DNA of 64,000 bases from Verrucomicrobiota bacterium (GCA_023269675.1 JAHFSX010000016.1:53165-117164), one strand, 5' to 3'. Positions 45,900 through 55,239 are shown, counted from the stretch's first letter. The notes: generated from the sequence alone by a model not told the origin. Numbers and translations are program-made.

Positions 45900-46277
45900 A
45901 TGTCACACTTCGCGACAGTCGAGACCCAGATCCGCGACATCGGCGCCCTCAGAGGCGCGTGCACGGAGATGGGGTTCATCCTCGCCGAAAACACCGAGGC
46001 CCGAGGCTACGGCTCCAACAAGATCCAAGGCGACTTCGTGATCAGGCTCAAAGGCCCCTACGACATCGCCGTGAACCGGCAGCCTGACGGCGGCTTCGGG
46101 CTCACCACGGACTGGTGGGGAGAGCATGTGCAGAAAGAGGTCGGCAAGGACTACGGCCGCCTGCTCCAGCTCTACGCCGTGCACAAGGCGCAGGCAGAGG
46201 CCCGCAAGAAGGGGCTCACCTGCCGCCGCCAAGCACTGGGCGACGGCAGCGTCAAACTCGTGATCGGAGGGCTATGA
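45900..46277 (+). CDS. DUF1257 family protein (Ycf35-like)
   Basis: 125 residues; AGAAGGAG precedes ATG 45900. MSHFATVETQIRDIGALRGA, then GYGSNKIQGDFVIRL, is typical of DUF1257 proteins, which include plastid Ycf35. In many genomes DUF1257 is encoded beside DUF2997 and a Ycf46-type AAA ATPase; here DUF2997 is 3 bases downstream and the probable ATPase lies at 63674, beyond the cargo. Molecular role not established. Confidence 0.8.
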   Translation: MSHFATVETQIRDIGALRGACTEMGFILAENTEARGYGSNKIQGDFVIRLKGPYDIAVNRQPDGGFGLTTDWWGEHVQKEVGKDYGRLLQLYAVHKAQAEARKKGLTCRRQALGDGSVKLVIGGL

Positions 46278-46280
46278 GAT

Positions 46281-46469
46281 ATGGCAAAAACAATCGAGGT
46301 CATTGTCACCACGGACGGAGCCATAAAGATCGATGCCGTGGGCTTCAAGGGCGCGGAATGCGAGAAGGCGACGGCGTTCTTGGAGAAGGCGCTGGGCACG
46401 GTCAAGCTCCGGCAGAAGAAGCCGGAGTACCACGGCAAGGCGCAGACTCAGCAGAGGCTGGGCGGATGA
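46281..46469 (+). CDS. DUF2997 family protein
   Basis: 62 residues; GGAGGG precedes ATG 46281, which is 3 bases after DUF1257. MAKTIEVIVTTDGAIKIDA and GAECEKATAFLEKALG are typical of DUF2997, the usual neighbour of DUF1257. Overlaps the next gene by 4 bases. Function unknown. Confidence 0.8.
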   Translation: MAKTIEVIVTTDGAIKIDAVGFKGAECEKATAFLEKALGTVKLRQKKPEYHGKAQTQQRLGG

Positions 46470-46720
46470 CCGCGCTCATCATCACGCCCAAGGGTCTGTG
46501 CGAGTGCCTGTACACGGAGGCAATCGACCTCTCTGTGCTCGGCACTCTCACTGTGGCGAGGGCGACGAACATCGCCTTCGACAACGCGTCGCAGCAGTGG
46601 ACGGTTCAGGACATGGGCGGAAACGCTCTGTTCAGCGCCGGCTCGCGAGCCGAGTGCCTGGAGTGGGAGCGCCTGTTCTTGGAGGATCGGGAAACATCAC
46701 GACATGGAGGAACGTCATGA
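46466..46720 (+). CDS. small hypothetical protein
   Basis: 84 residues, ATG overlapping the DUF2997 stop by 4 bases. MTALIITPKGLCECLYTEAI and TVQDMGGNALFSAGSRAECL are visible, with no recognised domain. Its stop overlaps the RadC-like start by 4 bases, so translation of the three genes is coupled. Confidence 0.55.
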   Translation: MTALIITPKGLCECLYTEAIDLSVLGTLTVARATNIAFDNASQQWTVQDMGGNALFSAGSRAECLEWERLFLEDRETSRHGGTS

Positions 46721-47169
46721 ATTACGCGACAGCGCTGGTCGGGCTGCCCTTGGTCTGCGAGGCCAGCGGGGGCCGGATCTCGACGCCGGAGGAGGCCTAT
46801 GCCGCCTGCCGAGACATCGGCGGGCTGGCTCAAGAGAGCTTTCACGTTCTCTGCTTGAACGTCAGAAACCGGCTCATCAACCGGCATCTGATCAGCTTGG
46901 GGCTCGTGGACTCGGCCGTTGTTGCCCCTCGCGAAGTATTCCGAGGAGCTATAGCAGACGGCGCCTGTTCAGTGATTCTGGCACATGGTCACCCCTCGGG
47001 GGATGCAACCCCCAGCGCCGAGGACATCAACATCACCAAGCGCCTGGTGGAGGCGGGCAAGATCATCGGCATCCGCGTCATTGACCACGTCGTTGTGGGC
47101 CGGGACACGGGCACCGGCACGCCCCCCTTCCTCTCGCTGAGGGAGCGCGGGCTCTGCCAGTTCGAATAA
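46717..47169 (+). CDS. RadC/JAB (MPN) domain protein
   Basis: 150 residues; GGAGG precedes ATG 46717. The metal site of the RadC-type JAB fold is complete: E73 (PREVFR), H90-x-H92 with PSGD (AHGHPSGD) and D103 (PSAEDINIT). It lacks the N-terminal helix-hairpin-helix part of chromosomal RadC, as do many plasmid and phage versions. Predicted metalloprotease or metal-dependent hydrolase; its target is unknown. Common on mobile elements and often linked to anti-restriction or DNA maintenance genes. Confidence 0.85.
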   Translation: MNYATALVGLPLVCEASGGRISTPEEAYAACRDIGGLAQESFHVLCLNVRNRLINRHLISLGLVDSAVVAPREVFRGAIADGACSVILAHGHPSGDATPSAEDINITKRLVEAGKIIGIRVIDHVVVGRDTGTGTPPFLSLRERGLCQFE

Positions 47170-47199
47170 CTTCAACAACAAACAAAAGGAGAAACACGC

Positions 47200-47481
47200 A
47201 TGACACTGAATCAACTCGTATGCCGGGCGGCGTCGGCTTATCCCGAAGCCTTCGTGCTCCGGTTCTGGGATCCCTTGCGGGAGGAGCCCAAATCCGACCT
47301 CCACGCCGGCGATACCTTGGCGGAATTCGTGGCCTTGGAACTGTACGAGTCCTTCGAGCCCGAGGCCAGTGATGACGATCAGCTCGCTACTGCGGTCAAG
47401 GTCATGCAGAGTGCTGCCGATGACCTCCAAGCCGTCGCCCACGCCCTCGGCAACATCAGTCGGGAGCGGATGGCGGCCTGA
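47200..47481 (+). CDS. small hypothetical protein
   Basis: 93 residues; AAAAGGAG lies 8 bases before ATG 47200. MTLNQLVCRAASAYPEAFVL followed by acidic helices (ELYESFEPEASDDDQLATA). No family recognised. It is the last gene before the terminator at 47499. Confidence 0.55.
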   Translation: MTLNQLVCRAASAYPEAFVLRFWDPLREEPKSDLHAGDTLAEFVALELYESFEPEASDDDQLATAVKVMQSAADDLQAVAHALGNISRERMAA

Positions 47482-47498
47482 ACCAGTCCAACACACAC

Positions 47499-47532
47499 GG
47501 CCCGATCCCTTGCGGGGGACGGGCCTTTTTAT
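47499..47532 (+). terminator. rho-independent terminator
   Basis: GGCCCGATCCC pairs with GGGGGACGGGCC around a TTGC loop (47499-47525), followed by TTTTTATT. It ends the run of core genes 18 bases after the stop at 47481. Confidence 0.8.
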
Positions 47533-47550
47533 TACTCAAGGAGAACGATC

Positions 47551-48132
47551 ATGTCAACACGTGGAAGCTTGGCTTGGCCTTTGCCTGACGGCTCACACAA
47601 AGGCGTCTACAATCATGACGGTTCCGAGCCCACGGTTTTGGGTAAGGCGGTGTTCGCGGAGGCCAAGACCAGGGGCCTAGGCGTTCTCGTTGAGCTGCTG
47701 TGCACCTGCGGGGACTGGCGCGAGATCAGCAGCCACGGCATCTGCCAATACTGCGGCAAGGTCGCGGGGCAGCCGCACTCAATCAGCGCCGTGATCACGG
47801 CTACTGCACGACAAGGGGCCGAATACCCTGACCCGGATGCGCTCTATCACGGGCATGGCGGACGCGAAGAGGACCAGTTCGACCCGTTCGATGATCCGCT
47901 CTCTATGGAGTGGGTCTATGTGCTGGTGCCGGAGCAGGATCTGATCGCGGTCTGGGCACACGCACGTCATACCAAGGCGCGTGAAAAGACCTGGCGGCGT
48001 TGGAGCGGGGTCAAGTACAAGGCCTTCAGCGGCAACATCTGGACGCATGTCCACGTCGCTGACATCAGGGTCTCGGAACCGGAGCCCGACTGGAAGGCGC
48101 TGGAGGAACGGGGTTTCGCGCTCAGGGCCTGA
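47551..48132 (+). CDS. hypothetical protein with a C-x-C...C-x2-C motif
   Basis: 193 residues; AAGGAGAA precedes ATG 47551. A metal-binding-like motif CTCGDW...CQYCGKV lies at about residues 50-72. The C-terminal half is aromatic and basic (KTWRRWSGVKYKAF). It follows a terminator, so it may be expressed alone. No family recognised. A half site of the dispersed palindrome (GTCTGACGCCGCACAC, 48136-48151) follows the stop. Confidence 0.55.
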   Translation: MSTRGSLAWPLPDGSHKGVYNHDGSEPTVLGKAVFAEAKTRGLGVLVELLCTCGDWREISSHGICQYCGKVAGQPHSISAVITATARQGAEYPDPDALYHGHGGREEDQFDPFDDPLSMEWVYVLVPEQDLIAVWAHARHTKAREKTWRRWSGVKYKAFSGNIWTHVHVADIRVSEPEPDWKALEERGFALRA

Positions 48133-48135
48133 CCC

Positions 48136-48151
48136 GTCTGACGCCGCACAC
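48136..48151. repeat. half site of the dispersed palindrome
   Basis: GTCTGACGCCGCACAC, with GGCGGCCCGTCCCC...GGGGAGGACC next to it as a second small inverted repeat. Nothing else is recognised in the gap up to 48311. Confidence 0.6.
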
Positions 48152-48311
48152 GAGGCGGCCCGTCCCCTATCACGGGGAGGACCTAACATCGTGTACTAGA
48201 AAGAATCAAGGATCTAGGTCTTACACAACAAACATTCTTCACCACAAGATACCTTGATCCCATTTCTGAGTTCAACAAGCACTAGGAGAATTGCTATCGC
48301 CAATCCATTTG

Positions 48312-49553
48312 TCAGGTATCCTTACCATCCGAATGCAACAAGCGTGTCCAATCTGTGGTGCACTCACTGAGATGATCGAGACAACGCCCAGACAAGCCTG
48401 CCGATATCCTTTCACAGCCCTCATGACTGCAAGTATCACGGAGTGTCTTCTTCATGGGCGCATAATCCTGATCTTCTAGGAGGTGCAGACGGCAGCTGCG
48501 GAACCCATTGACTGCTTTCTCAGCGCATCCAACCATTTCGCACGGCCGCCCGTCGATTGTCTGAGCAGCACATTGTCCCAAATGGGCTCGCCATCTGTCA
48601 GTGAAATACTCAATGGGATCGTCTTTAGCGAGCGCCTCTAGGACGAAAGGTATGTCTGGTTCAAACTCATCCACCCAGAGATTGGTCACTCCGATGTCCT
48701 TGTAGATCTCATTCAAAAAGTTAATTTGAGTGAGACGGGGTGCCATTGGATTGTATCTACAAGAGTCTTGATGTCGCGAGAAAGGTAACCTGCAAATATT
48801 ATAAAAGCGGAAGCTATTGCGTGCCTTTTTTGCTGCATCGAGCAGTCTGCGAAGGTTCGGGTCTTCAAACGAAAGTCCTATGAAGAGAACACATTCGGAT
48901 CCGAGGAGAAGTGAAAGTTGGATCATATTCGACCAATGGCCGAAGTTGAGATACATCGAGTGATACTCGTCCTCTGAAAACACTATGTCACTACGGGGCG
49001 CATTTGCCATATCCGATGGGATCAAACCATGAACGTGATAAACAGGAACCCCCGTGGATGCATTTTCATCCAAACCTATGATTGGCACAAATGCGCCGGG
49101 TTCGGCACTACATTCTAGAATATCATCGTAGTTGTATGTGCACACTGCTTTTAATCTAGTGAGCTTAGAAAGTGCGGCGATTGTCGGTGTTGTCTTGCAT
49201 GGATCCGCATAAAGAACTCGCTGAAGTGCACTTTGGTACTGTTCCCCTAGTTTCCGCTTGCAGTAACGACTTCTAATAGTCAATGGTAGGCTATCCAATA
49301 AATCTTGAACGATCTTGGAATTAGAAACTGCCAGCCCTCCCCAACCTGTAGGATCATCGAACGTTCCCATCACCCCATTTCCCGGAAAGTTGCGGCGAGC
49401 AGACTCAGTGTAAAGGGATGCGACTAATTTGGGCCATAAAGGAAGCCCACACCCATGTGATACACCCGCCCCTGTAAAGATGGCTAAGTTCCCAGCGGAG
49501 TAGGCCTTCCATAAGTGCCATACAATATCAATGCTATCAGCCCAAAAATTCAT
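48312..49553 (-). CDS. SIR2-like NADase with C-terminal Cys-rich region
   Basis: 413 residues from ATG 49553, with GAGGG just upstream; the 45 codons before it read as leader. The SIR2 fold is well marked: FTGAGVS (26-32, NAD binding), TYNYDD (139-144, with N141 and D143) and YHVHG (172-176, catalytic His). Bacterial SIR2 proteins of this type deplete NAD on phage infection. The last 90 residues carry a Cys/His array (C-x9-C...C-x2-C, then C-x3-C...C-x2-H) that looks like two small zinc fingers, an unusual addition that could sense or bind the trigger. It is a single gene, close to the tyrosine recombinase, with lower GC than the core genes. Confidence 0.8.
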   Translation of the reverse strand: MNFWADSIDIVWHLWKAYSAGNLAIFTGAGVSHGCGLPLWPKLVASLYTESARRNFPGNGVMGTFDDPTGWGGLAVSNSKIVQDLLDSLPLTIRSRYCKRKLGEQYQSALQRVLYADPCKTTPTIAALSKLTRLKAVCTYNYDDILECSAEPGAFVPIIGLDENASTGVPVYHVHGLIPSDMANAPRSDIVFSEDEYHSMYLNFGHWSNMIQLSLLLGSECVLFIGLSFEDPNLRRLLDAAKKARNSFRFYNICRLPFSRHQDSCRYNPMAPRLTQINFLNEIYKDIGVTNLWVDEFEPDIPFVLEALAKDDPIEYFTDRWRAHLGQCAAQTIDGRPCEMVGCAEKAVNGFRSCRLHLLEDQDYAPMKKTLRDTCSHEGCERISAGLSGRCLDHLSECTTDWTRLLHSDGKDT

Positions 49554-50027
49554 TTTCCCTCGAGTCAGTTTCCTCGCGATAGCACATCCAAGAAAGACGA
49601 AGCTTCCGTGGTCGAGACCTCTGCCCCCACCCAGTTGATTGCTCGCGTGTCGGTTAAATTCACCTTTTACGCCCGTAAAAACTCTCAACCTCTGACAATT
49701 GTTACTCTACCGCATAGGCTGCGGAATGTCGAGGCGTGCCCATCTGCTTTGAGCCTCCTCCGGTTTGCGGTCGCACTCCAACCCTGTACCCGTTTCAGGC
49801 ACAATCGCGCAAGAAATTGCCTCTCGTGAACCTTTTTCTTGTCCTTGAGATCAAGCTTCGTCCCTGATTTTCCAGTACAACAACCGATGAAACCAGTACC
49901 GAACCCCTTGGTTTCGGTGCCGTTGCCCACTGTTTCTCGGCCCCGGCAACCGCGTCTGACTCCAAACACTGGTATTGGATAGCTTTCGAGATTACATCCC
50001 CTAGTGTCTACGCATATAGTCTTGGCA
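49554..50027. other. divergent intergenic region between SIR2 and the recombinase
   Basis: 474 bases with no gene supported. The only marked feature is a 26-bp inverted repeat, GTACCGAACCCC/GGTTTCGGTGCC (49896-49921), of the second dispersed hairpin family. The right end of a possible integration site could lie here, next to the recombinase, but no duplicated core was found. Confidence 0.4.
49896..49921. repeat. GTACCGAACCCC hairpin repeat
   Basis: GTACCGAACCCCTTGGTTTC followed by GGTGCC: arms GGCACCGAAACC-like and GGTTTCGGTGCC. Similar hairpins lie at 56702-56729 and 60229-60256, with a weak remnant near 34575. Confidence 0.65.
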
Positions 50028-51173
50028 ATGAAATACAGAACTGGATGTCTGATCAAACGGAACAACCGATACTCGGTGCGCATCATGATCGAGGGCAAGG
50101 TCATAACGCGTGCTCTAAAGAAACCCGACGGCAGTCCCTGCACAACAATAGCAGACGCAAACTCCGCAAAAATGGAGTACGTCAAACTCTTCATCTTGGG
50201 CAGTAAAAGGGATGCGCTCAAGGCCCTCATACACTCTTTGTCCGAAGTCGAAGCCGAGATCGATGAGATACGGTGCCCGAGGCCGGCGCTCGATAGGGCG
50301 TGGAAATCTTACCTCTCTTGTCCAGACCGCACCGACTGTGGCGAACACACTCTCAGAGAGTACGAGCGCTACTGCCGCCTGTTCATCGATTGGGCCAAGG
50401 CACATTACCCCAAGACAGTCTTTCTGGCCGATGTTACCAAGTCCATGGCTGGCGAGTACGCGCAACATTTGGCTAAAGAGAACTACAGCAACTCGTCATT
50501 CAACAAGCACACGTTCTTTCTCCGGTTGTTGTTCAGGGCTCTGTGCGAGGGCCAGCCCAATCCGTTCAGCAGGGTTCGCAACAAACCCGCAAACTCAATC
50601 CCCCATCGTCCTCTAACCCAAGAGCAATTGGCCAAGGTCCTGGGCGCAACCAAGGGCGAACTACACACGCTGCTCGTGATCGGCACCTATACGGCGCTGC
50701 GACTTAAGGACGCCTGTAATTTGAGGTGGGACCAGCTGGACATGGACAAGAGCACCATTACCGTGACCCCGTCTAAAACTGCGACAAGGTCTGGGAAGCA
50801 GATCCGGCTCCCCATCCACCCCGTGCTGAGCGCTCGACTATTGACCCTGCCACATAAGGCCGAGTATGTCTTGCCCTACATGCAGTGGCGTTACAGTAAC
50901 GACGGTGCCGTCATCAGCAAGAGGATCAGGAAAGCGTTTGAAGCAGCTGGGCTCGTGACGAGGGTCAAAGAGAACGGAAGAACCGCCACCGTGTACAGCT
51001 TCCACAGCCTGCGCTTCACCATGGGCCAGCTGCTCATATCGAGCGGGTTCAGCCTCGACACCATCGCGCAAGTCCTTGGACACTCATCCACGACGATGTC
51101 GCGCCATTACTCCAACGTAACGGATGCGGTGAGGGAGCGGGCGATTTTGAGCTTGCCGGCGATTACGACTTAG
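50028..51173 (+). CDS. tyrosine recombinase / integrase
   Basis: 381 residues from ATG 50028; a GTG at 50004 is an alternative, and no strong ribosome site is seen. Residues about 90-175 form a SAM-like core-binding domain. The catalytic set is complete: R225 (TALRLKDA), K250 (TPSKT), H326-x2-R329 (FHSLRF), H352 (LGHSS) and the nucleophile Y361 (SRHYSNV). It lacks the extra helix of integron integrases, so it is a phage- or element-type recombinase. It probably mobilises the surrounding cargo; its attachment site was not identified. Confidence 0.88.
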   Translation: MKYRTGCLIKRNNRYSVRIMIEGKVITRALKKPDGSPCTTIADANSAKMEYVKLFILGSKRDALKALIHSLSEVEAEIDEIRCPRPALDRAWKSYLSCPDRTDCGEHTLREYERYCRLFIDWAKAHYPKTVFLADVTKSMAGEYAQHLAKENYSNSSFNKHTFFLRLLFRALCEGQPNPFSRVRNKPANSIPHRPLTQEQLAKVLGATKGELHTLLVIGTYTALRLKDACNLRWDQLDMDKSTITVTPSKTATRSGKQIRLPIHPVLSARLLTLPHKAEYVLPYMQWRYSNDGAVISKRIRKAFEAAGLVTRVKENGRTATVYSFHSLRFTMGQLLISSGFSLDTIAQVLGHSSTTMSRHYSNVTDAVRERAILSLPAITT

Positions 51174-51464
51174 GTCAGATGTTGCTGCCGGACTATGCAC
51201 TGCTGCGCGAGGAACGGGCCTTCGCGCATTACGAAGTGGGCAGCTCGCCTCTCAAGCTCGTGCCCCGCGCAAACGCTGCCCCACTGTCCCTAAGGCTCGG
51301 GCGTGGTCGCCATGCTTTTCTAGGAACTGCCAGAACCGGACGTGCTCTGCCCGCCGCCCGTCAATGGCGAGAGCAGGAAGAGAATTCAGGGGAGTGTAGA
51401 AATAGTAACCGTAGCAATCAGCCGCCGGTGCAGCCGATTGGCTGCATTGCCCAGTCAGCTGTCT
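51174..51464. other. short intergenic region after the recombinase
   Basis: 291 bases. A small hairpin GCAGCC-GATT-GGCTGC (51430-51445) is present without a T-run. An open frame from 51179 has no ribosome site and composition unlike a real protein. No attachment site or repeat was recognised. Confidence 0.35.
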
Positions 51465-52775
51465 TCATTTCCCCATCTCAGCGAGCAATAGTGACTCTGA
51501 CACGCTTCCGGCTTCCACAAATTGAATTCCATCAGGCGGCAAACCGAACAGCGCGTAGAACTCAACGAGCAATTGATAGGCGTCTTGACCGGGCGATGCC
51601 AACGACTTGACTTGCAAGAACGAGGTTGGCTGCAAGGGCCCACGACAGGCTCCACGGCCGTATTCTGGACCGAGCACTACGCCACCATCGCGGTCCAACC
51701 CAACGAGTGACAACCACAGACTCCACGGTCCGGCAAACAAGGGTTTGAGGCGCTTATGAAAGAAGCGAGTGAATTCAAGTGTGAATTCTGCAAGTACTCT
51801 TGAATTGATCACTATCGGTCGCCTACCACCCTGGTTGATGTACCAGCCTAGAAACTCCTCATCAGCTCTGCATGCGGCAGAGAAGAAACCGTCAGGAGAC
51901 AACCACAGAGCTCTCCTGCTTTCGGCTGTAGCGAGCGAACCATCGATCTGAATATCGACAGGGGCATCGGTGCCTATATGAAAACCCGCGGCCCGAAGTG
52001 CCTCTGTATGTTCGAGCTCCCTCCTGAGACCGCTTTCTGCGTAGAAATCATTAGGTCTTCGTATGGGCTCGCCGGGAATGGAGTGAAATGCGATGAACGG
52101 AACATTAGGCCAGCCCGCGAGGTCCTCCACTTGAAGGCAACGGGCTTGGACGCGATCTTGCTGCCCTTGATTCAGAACCGCCTGATCAGTGGCGATGGCA
52201 CGCGTAAAACCGCTTCGACGAACTCCCAATGCTTCACGGATGAGGTGGTGGACTGTCTCTGGCTTTATCCACGACACAACATCGCCCTGCCTTGTGGGAA
52301 CGCCAAGTGCGCCTGGAAAAGTGCCATCTGGCCGATCGAGCTCACGAACAACGAAGTATTTTGTGGCCTCCAGTTGCGGAGGAATAACAATTGCGAAGAC
52401 CCCACTGTCAACGGCTCCGTCGGCGGGGAACCACAACGGAGTAAGTCCTTCGATGTGAGGGTACACCCACGCCCCGATAGTCTGTCGATATGCGTCCCAG
52501 TTGATTAGGGCCTTTTGTATAGGTCGATGCTGAACCGCCTGGTCGACAAGCGCATTTTGCGGACGGTTGGTGCGATAGCCCATTACGATGACGCCACCTT
52601 GGCTGTTAGCGAACGCAGCGACATCCTTCGCCAGTTCCCACTTCTGATTCGGACTCTTCAGATGGTACGGGGCTTCCTTGAAATCGACGTAGTCTGACTC
52701 GGCCGTATTGAGAACAGTGTCGAAATGCTCTCTCTCAAGCGCTAAAAGTAACTCTGTCTGATTCGTGACTGACAT
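51465..52775 (-). CDS. AlbA/Schlafen-type (AlbA_2) DNA-binding domain protein
   Basis: 436 residues from ATG 52775, with AAGGA 5 bases upstream. The N-terminal domain reads SDYVDFKEAPYHL, then AKDVAAFANSQGGVIVMGY, the signature of the AlbA_2 (Schlafen) domain with its acidic and Lys residues. The rest, about 300 residues, is not recognised. Bacterial AlbA_2 proteins often occur as regulators or defence factors. The gene is oriented against the recombinase and is followed upstream by the first copy of the intergenic repeat. It could be a nuclease-like or nucleic-acid-binding effector; this is inference. Confidence 0.7.
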   Translation of the reverse strand: MSVTNQTELLLALEREHFDTVLNTAESDYVDFKEAPYHLKSPNQKWELAKDVAAFANSQGGVIVMGYRTNRPQNALVDQAVQHRPIQKALINWDAYRQTIGAWVYPHIEGLTPLWFPADGAVDSGVFAIVIPPQLEATKYFVVRELDRPDGTFPGALGVPTRQGDVVSWIKPETVHHLIREALGVRRSGFTRAIATDQAVLNQGQQDRVQARCLQVEDLAGWPNVPFIAFHSIPGEPIRRPNDFYAESGLRRELEHTEALRAAGFHIGTDAPVDIQIDGSLATAESRRALWLSPDGFFSAACRADEEFLGWYINQGGRRPIVINSRVLAEFTLEFTRFFHKRLKPLFAGPWSLWLSLVGLDRDGGVVLGPEYGRGACRGPLQPTSFLQVKSLASPGQDAYQLLVEFYALFGLPPDGIQFVEAGSVSESLLLAEMGK

Positions 52776-52799
52776 TTTTTCCTTGCGGCTAACCTACTT

Positions 52800-53045
52800 A
52801 TGCCTCAAAAAGAACGCAATCCCGCCCTGCCGCTCTTCAAACTTTGAATGAACGATAGCACACACCCTATTCCGCTTCAAGCCCGTTCACCCAATGACGA
52901 GGGTGCCATACTTTCTGCTTACGGGTAACCCCCCTACCCCTTCATCACCTCTTCTGTGCCCCTTCGACGCGGTTGCGAATCCACATCCCCCGCTAGCGGC
53001 CAGGCCGAAGGCGGGGAGGGCTACGCCCAGACACCGAGACCGCAA
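52800..53045. repeat. intergenic repeat copy 4 (inverted, diverged)
   Basis: The left part (52800-52890: TATGCCTCAAAAAGAACGC ... CTATTCCGCTTCAAGCC) matches the sequence before the copies at 54798 and 55668. The right part (52930-53045) matches 56060-56190 closely: CCCCTTCATCACCTCTTCTG and GACGCGGTTGCGAATCCACA are shared exactly. The unit is non-coding. Confidence 0.7.
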
Positions 53046-53058
53046 CGCTCACCGCACC

Positions 53059-53283
53059 TCACCGTTTATGCCGCGAAAAGAACACCATGACGCTCCCCGT
53101 TGCAATGAGGCACACGGCCACAGTCAGCTGAACCGAGGACAAGCGCATGGCCCATTCATTTGGGCCGTTTGGCTCCATGCCTGCTGTTTTTGAGGCAACC
53201 TTGAAAAGGGTTGCTCCGATGCCAAGCAGTAAGCCCAATACCCCGATTACGATCCCCGTGACAGTTTGTTTTGATCTGTTCAT
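53059..53283 (-). CDS. small two-helix membrane protein
   Basis: 74 residues, starting MNRSKQTVTGIVIGVLGLLL. Two hydrophobic segments (about 8-27 and 50-68, LTVAVCLIATGSVMVFF) predict two membrane helices, and the end is basic (SRHKR). It lies in a single-gene cassette flanked by related intergenic sequence. No family recognised. Confidence 0.5.
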   Translation of the reverse strand: MNRSKQTVTGIVIGVLGLLLGIGATLFKVASKTAGMEPNGPNEWAMRLSSVQLTVAVCLIATGSVMVFFSRHKR

Positions 53284-53450
53284 TCTTTGTTGGGCGAACG
53301 GTGCCGCTGTGGGGCGGCGCTAAGCGACGTACCCACCAACGGCATGTTGGCTGCTCCCCCTCCCCCGTCGCCTTCGGGTCCAGTTTCGGCATGAGGTCTC
53401 GCGTGCAAATAGAGCTTGCTCTGTGGATACCAAACCCTCAGTCGCATGTC

Positions 53451-54698
53451 TCAATAGAAAGGATTCGTCGCTCTCGATCTCTCTCTTTCCCACTTATACA
53501 TGTCGATACTACGATCCTCGAGAATGAACTTCCTGTTATCCATGACCATCATCCTGACCTCTGCACCCAGTTCCTCGCCTACCTCGATCATTGTATCGAT
53601 CATCTGCGAATCCATCCGGCAACCTAGAAATACGCGCTTGATATACGGGAAGGGAACCCGATTCCCATAGTACTTGCAAATGTCACCATCTAGGATCAAT
53701 CTCCATTCCTTCTCGTAGCTCCATGTGCCGGACTTGGCGATGTAAGTCCTGTACAACAGAGCCTCAATTTCAGCATCATGGTTTAATGCCTTGTCTCGGG
53801 TACGAGTCAACGTATGGAGTTTCTTTTTGGGAACATTCACTCTTCCTTCGGAATAGATTACCGGAAAAAGGCCAGCAAGAATAAGAGCACGAAATCGTTC
53901 ATCAGTGTATTCAGAGCGTCTCTCCCCATAGAATTCGTGACCTCCCAAGGCAAACTGTACCGGTTTCGCCAGAGTGGACATGTCGTACTCAATACAGAAC
54001 CCCCTGTGATGCGCTGCGTAGTGTGACCACATGTGGATCACGCTGTCGCATCCAGGTTGCCTCTTCAGAGCAGAAAAGCAGGCGACCCGAATGTCCAATT
54101 GTCTTAGGCTTTCGACTACTTTTTCAACGTCGGCCCGTGCCTTACTCGTAACTGCCTGTACTTTTTTACCAAACATCTCGCTCTTTCTTTGAAGCACTTC
54201 GCGGAGTACTCTATCGTATTCTTCGACTTTGCCGTACCAGTTGTATATGAACTCCGTGGTTGCCGCTGAGAGTCTTTTGACTTCGGCGGCAGTGAAGCCG
54301 TTGCTGCAGTCGCAGGCATCGACACACCCTTCATCCTTGACGAACTCCAAAAGGGCGTGCTTCTCGTATCCATAGATGTCATATCCTGTCTGACAATCAA
54401 ATGGGTCGTTGAACGCTCGCGGATGAGATAGCCAGAGCTTTCGACTCCTTATGTCCGCGATGTTCTCCGGCGTTGGTCCGTAGAACCTAAAAAGGGACTC
54501 GGGCGTATGAGTGTACTTATCATTCAGGAGTGCAGGATCGCCCAAGATAATCTTCGAAAACGTGGGCTGCACCACTGTCTTATGGCTGAAGACGTGCGTA
54601 ATGAACGCTTTCTGCCATTTGCTTCGAGATTTGCTCCTTCTATACAACACGTGCAGACGCTCCCTTCCTCTCCGCCAACCGTTTTTGCCGTCACGCAT
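53451..54698 (-). CDS. DUF2971 family protein
   Basis: 415 residues if ATG 54698 is used. No ribosome site is visible there, and the recognisable domain starts near residue 58, so the real start may be a later non-ATG codon. The core reads SLFRFYGPTPENIADIRSRK, LWLSHPRAFNDPFDCQTG, then CFSALKR...MWSHYAAHHRGFCIEY, typical of DUF2971, a family of uncertain function often seen near defence genes. Single gene flanked by repeats. Lower GC than the core genes. Function unknown. Confidence 0.7.
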   Translation of the reverse strand: MRDGKNGWRRGRERLHVLYRRSKSRSKWQKAFITHVFSHKTVVQPTFSKIILGDPALLNDKYTHTPESLFRFYGPTPENIADIRSRKLWLSHPRAFNDPFDCQTGYDIYGYEKHALLEFVKDEGCVDACDCSNGFTAAEVKRLSAATTEFIYNWYGKVEEYDRVLREVLQRKSEMFGKKVQAVTSKARADVEKVVESLRQLDIRVACFSALKRQPGCDSVIHMWSHYAAHHRGFCIEYDMSTLAKPVQFALGGHEFYGERRSEYTDERFRALILAGLFPVIYSEGRVNVPKKKLHTLTRTRDKALNHDAEIEALLYRTYIAKSGTWSYEKEWRLILDGDICKYYGNRVPFPYIKRVFLGCRMDSQMIDTMIEVGEELGAEVRMMVMDNRKFILEDRSIDMYKWERERSRATNPFY

Positions 54699-54797
54699 AT
54701 CAAGCGCAACATGATACCTGCCGTTGCATAAGCGTCAACAGTTACGTCGTGAATCAACGGCTTACGACAATCGTTCGAAGCATATTATCCGTGATAT

Positions 54798-55145
54798 GCC
54801 TCACTGGAAGGCGTCAATAGAAACCGGATACCCTTGTACCGATCGCCAACATTTTCTAGACCGTAGCATACCATCTATCCTGCTTCAAGCCAGTTTCATC
54901 GTTCATACTTTTACGCTTATTCAAGGGACATGATCGGGTACGTTGATGTCGGTTTCCGGTACCGTTACGGGTGAAATCGGTATGAGGCCTGCGCGTGCGC
55001 GTCTTCGGCCTTGGCGTCGGGGCTTGTGCCCACTCCGCCGTCGGCCTTGACGCTTGCAAAGGTCATTCGCAACCGCATCAGCAAGTCACAGAGAAGGTGG
55101 GTAGCCTACCTCGCTACCCGATCCTAGACTCCAATACTCCTATTG
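54798..55145 (+). repeat. intergenic repeat copy 1
   Basis: This copy runs from TATGCCTCACTGGAAGG through CTATCCTGCTTCAAGCCAG and ATTCAAGGGACATGATCGGG, then GCGCGTCTTCGGCCTTGGCG, CCCACTCCGCCGTCGGCCTT, TTCGCAACCGC, and ends at GACTCCAATACTCCTATTGT. Copy 2 (55668-56021) matches it over the whole length in the same order. It lies just upstream of the DUF2971 gene (minus strand), as copy 2 lies upstream of the 55240 gene. The 54699-55239 gap holds no gene. Confidence 0.75.
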
Positions 55146-55239
55146 TCGACAAGATCGTTTATCCCATGTACTTTGTCCAAAGGCTTGCATCTTTTACCAT
55201 GCTTTAAATCTCGCGGCACGAAAACCGCAGTGTTTGAAA

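Noticed and set aside
51179..51610. Open frame after the recombinase
   Set aside because: Overlaps the end of the AlbA gene on the other strand, lacks a ribosome site and has no protein-like pattern.
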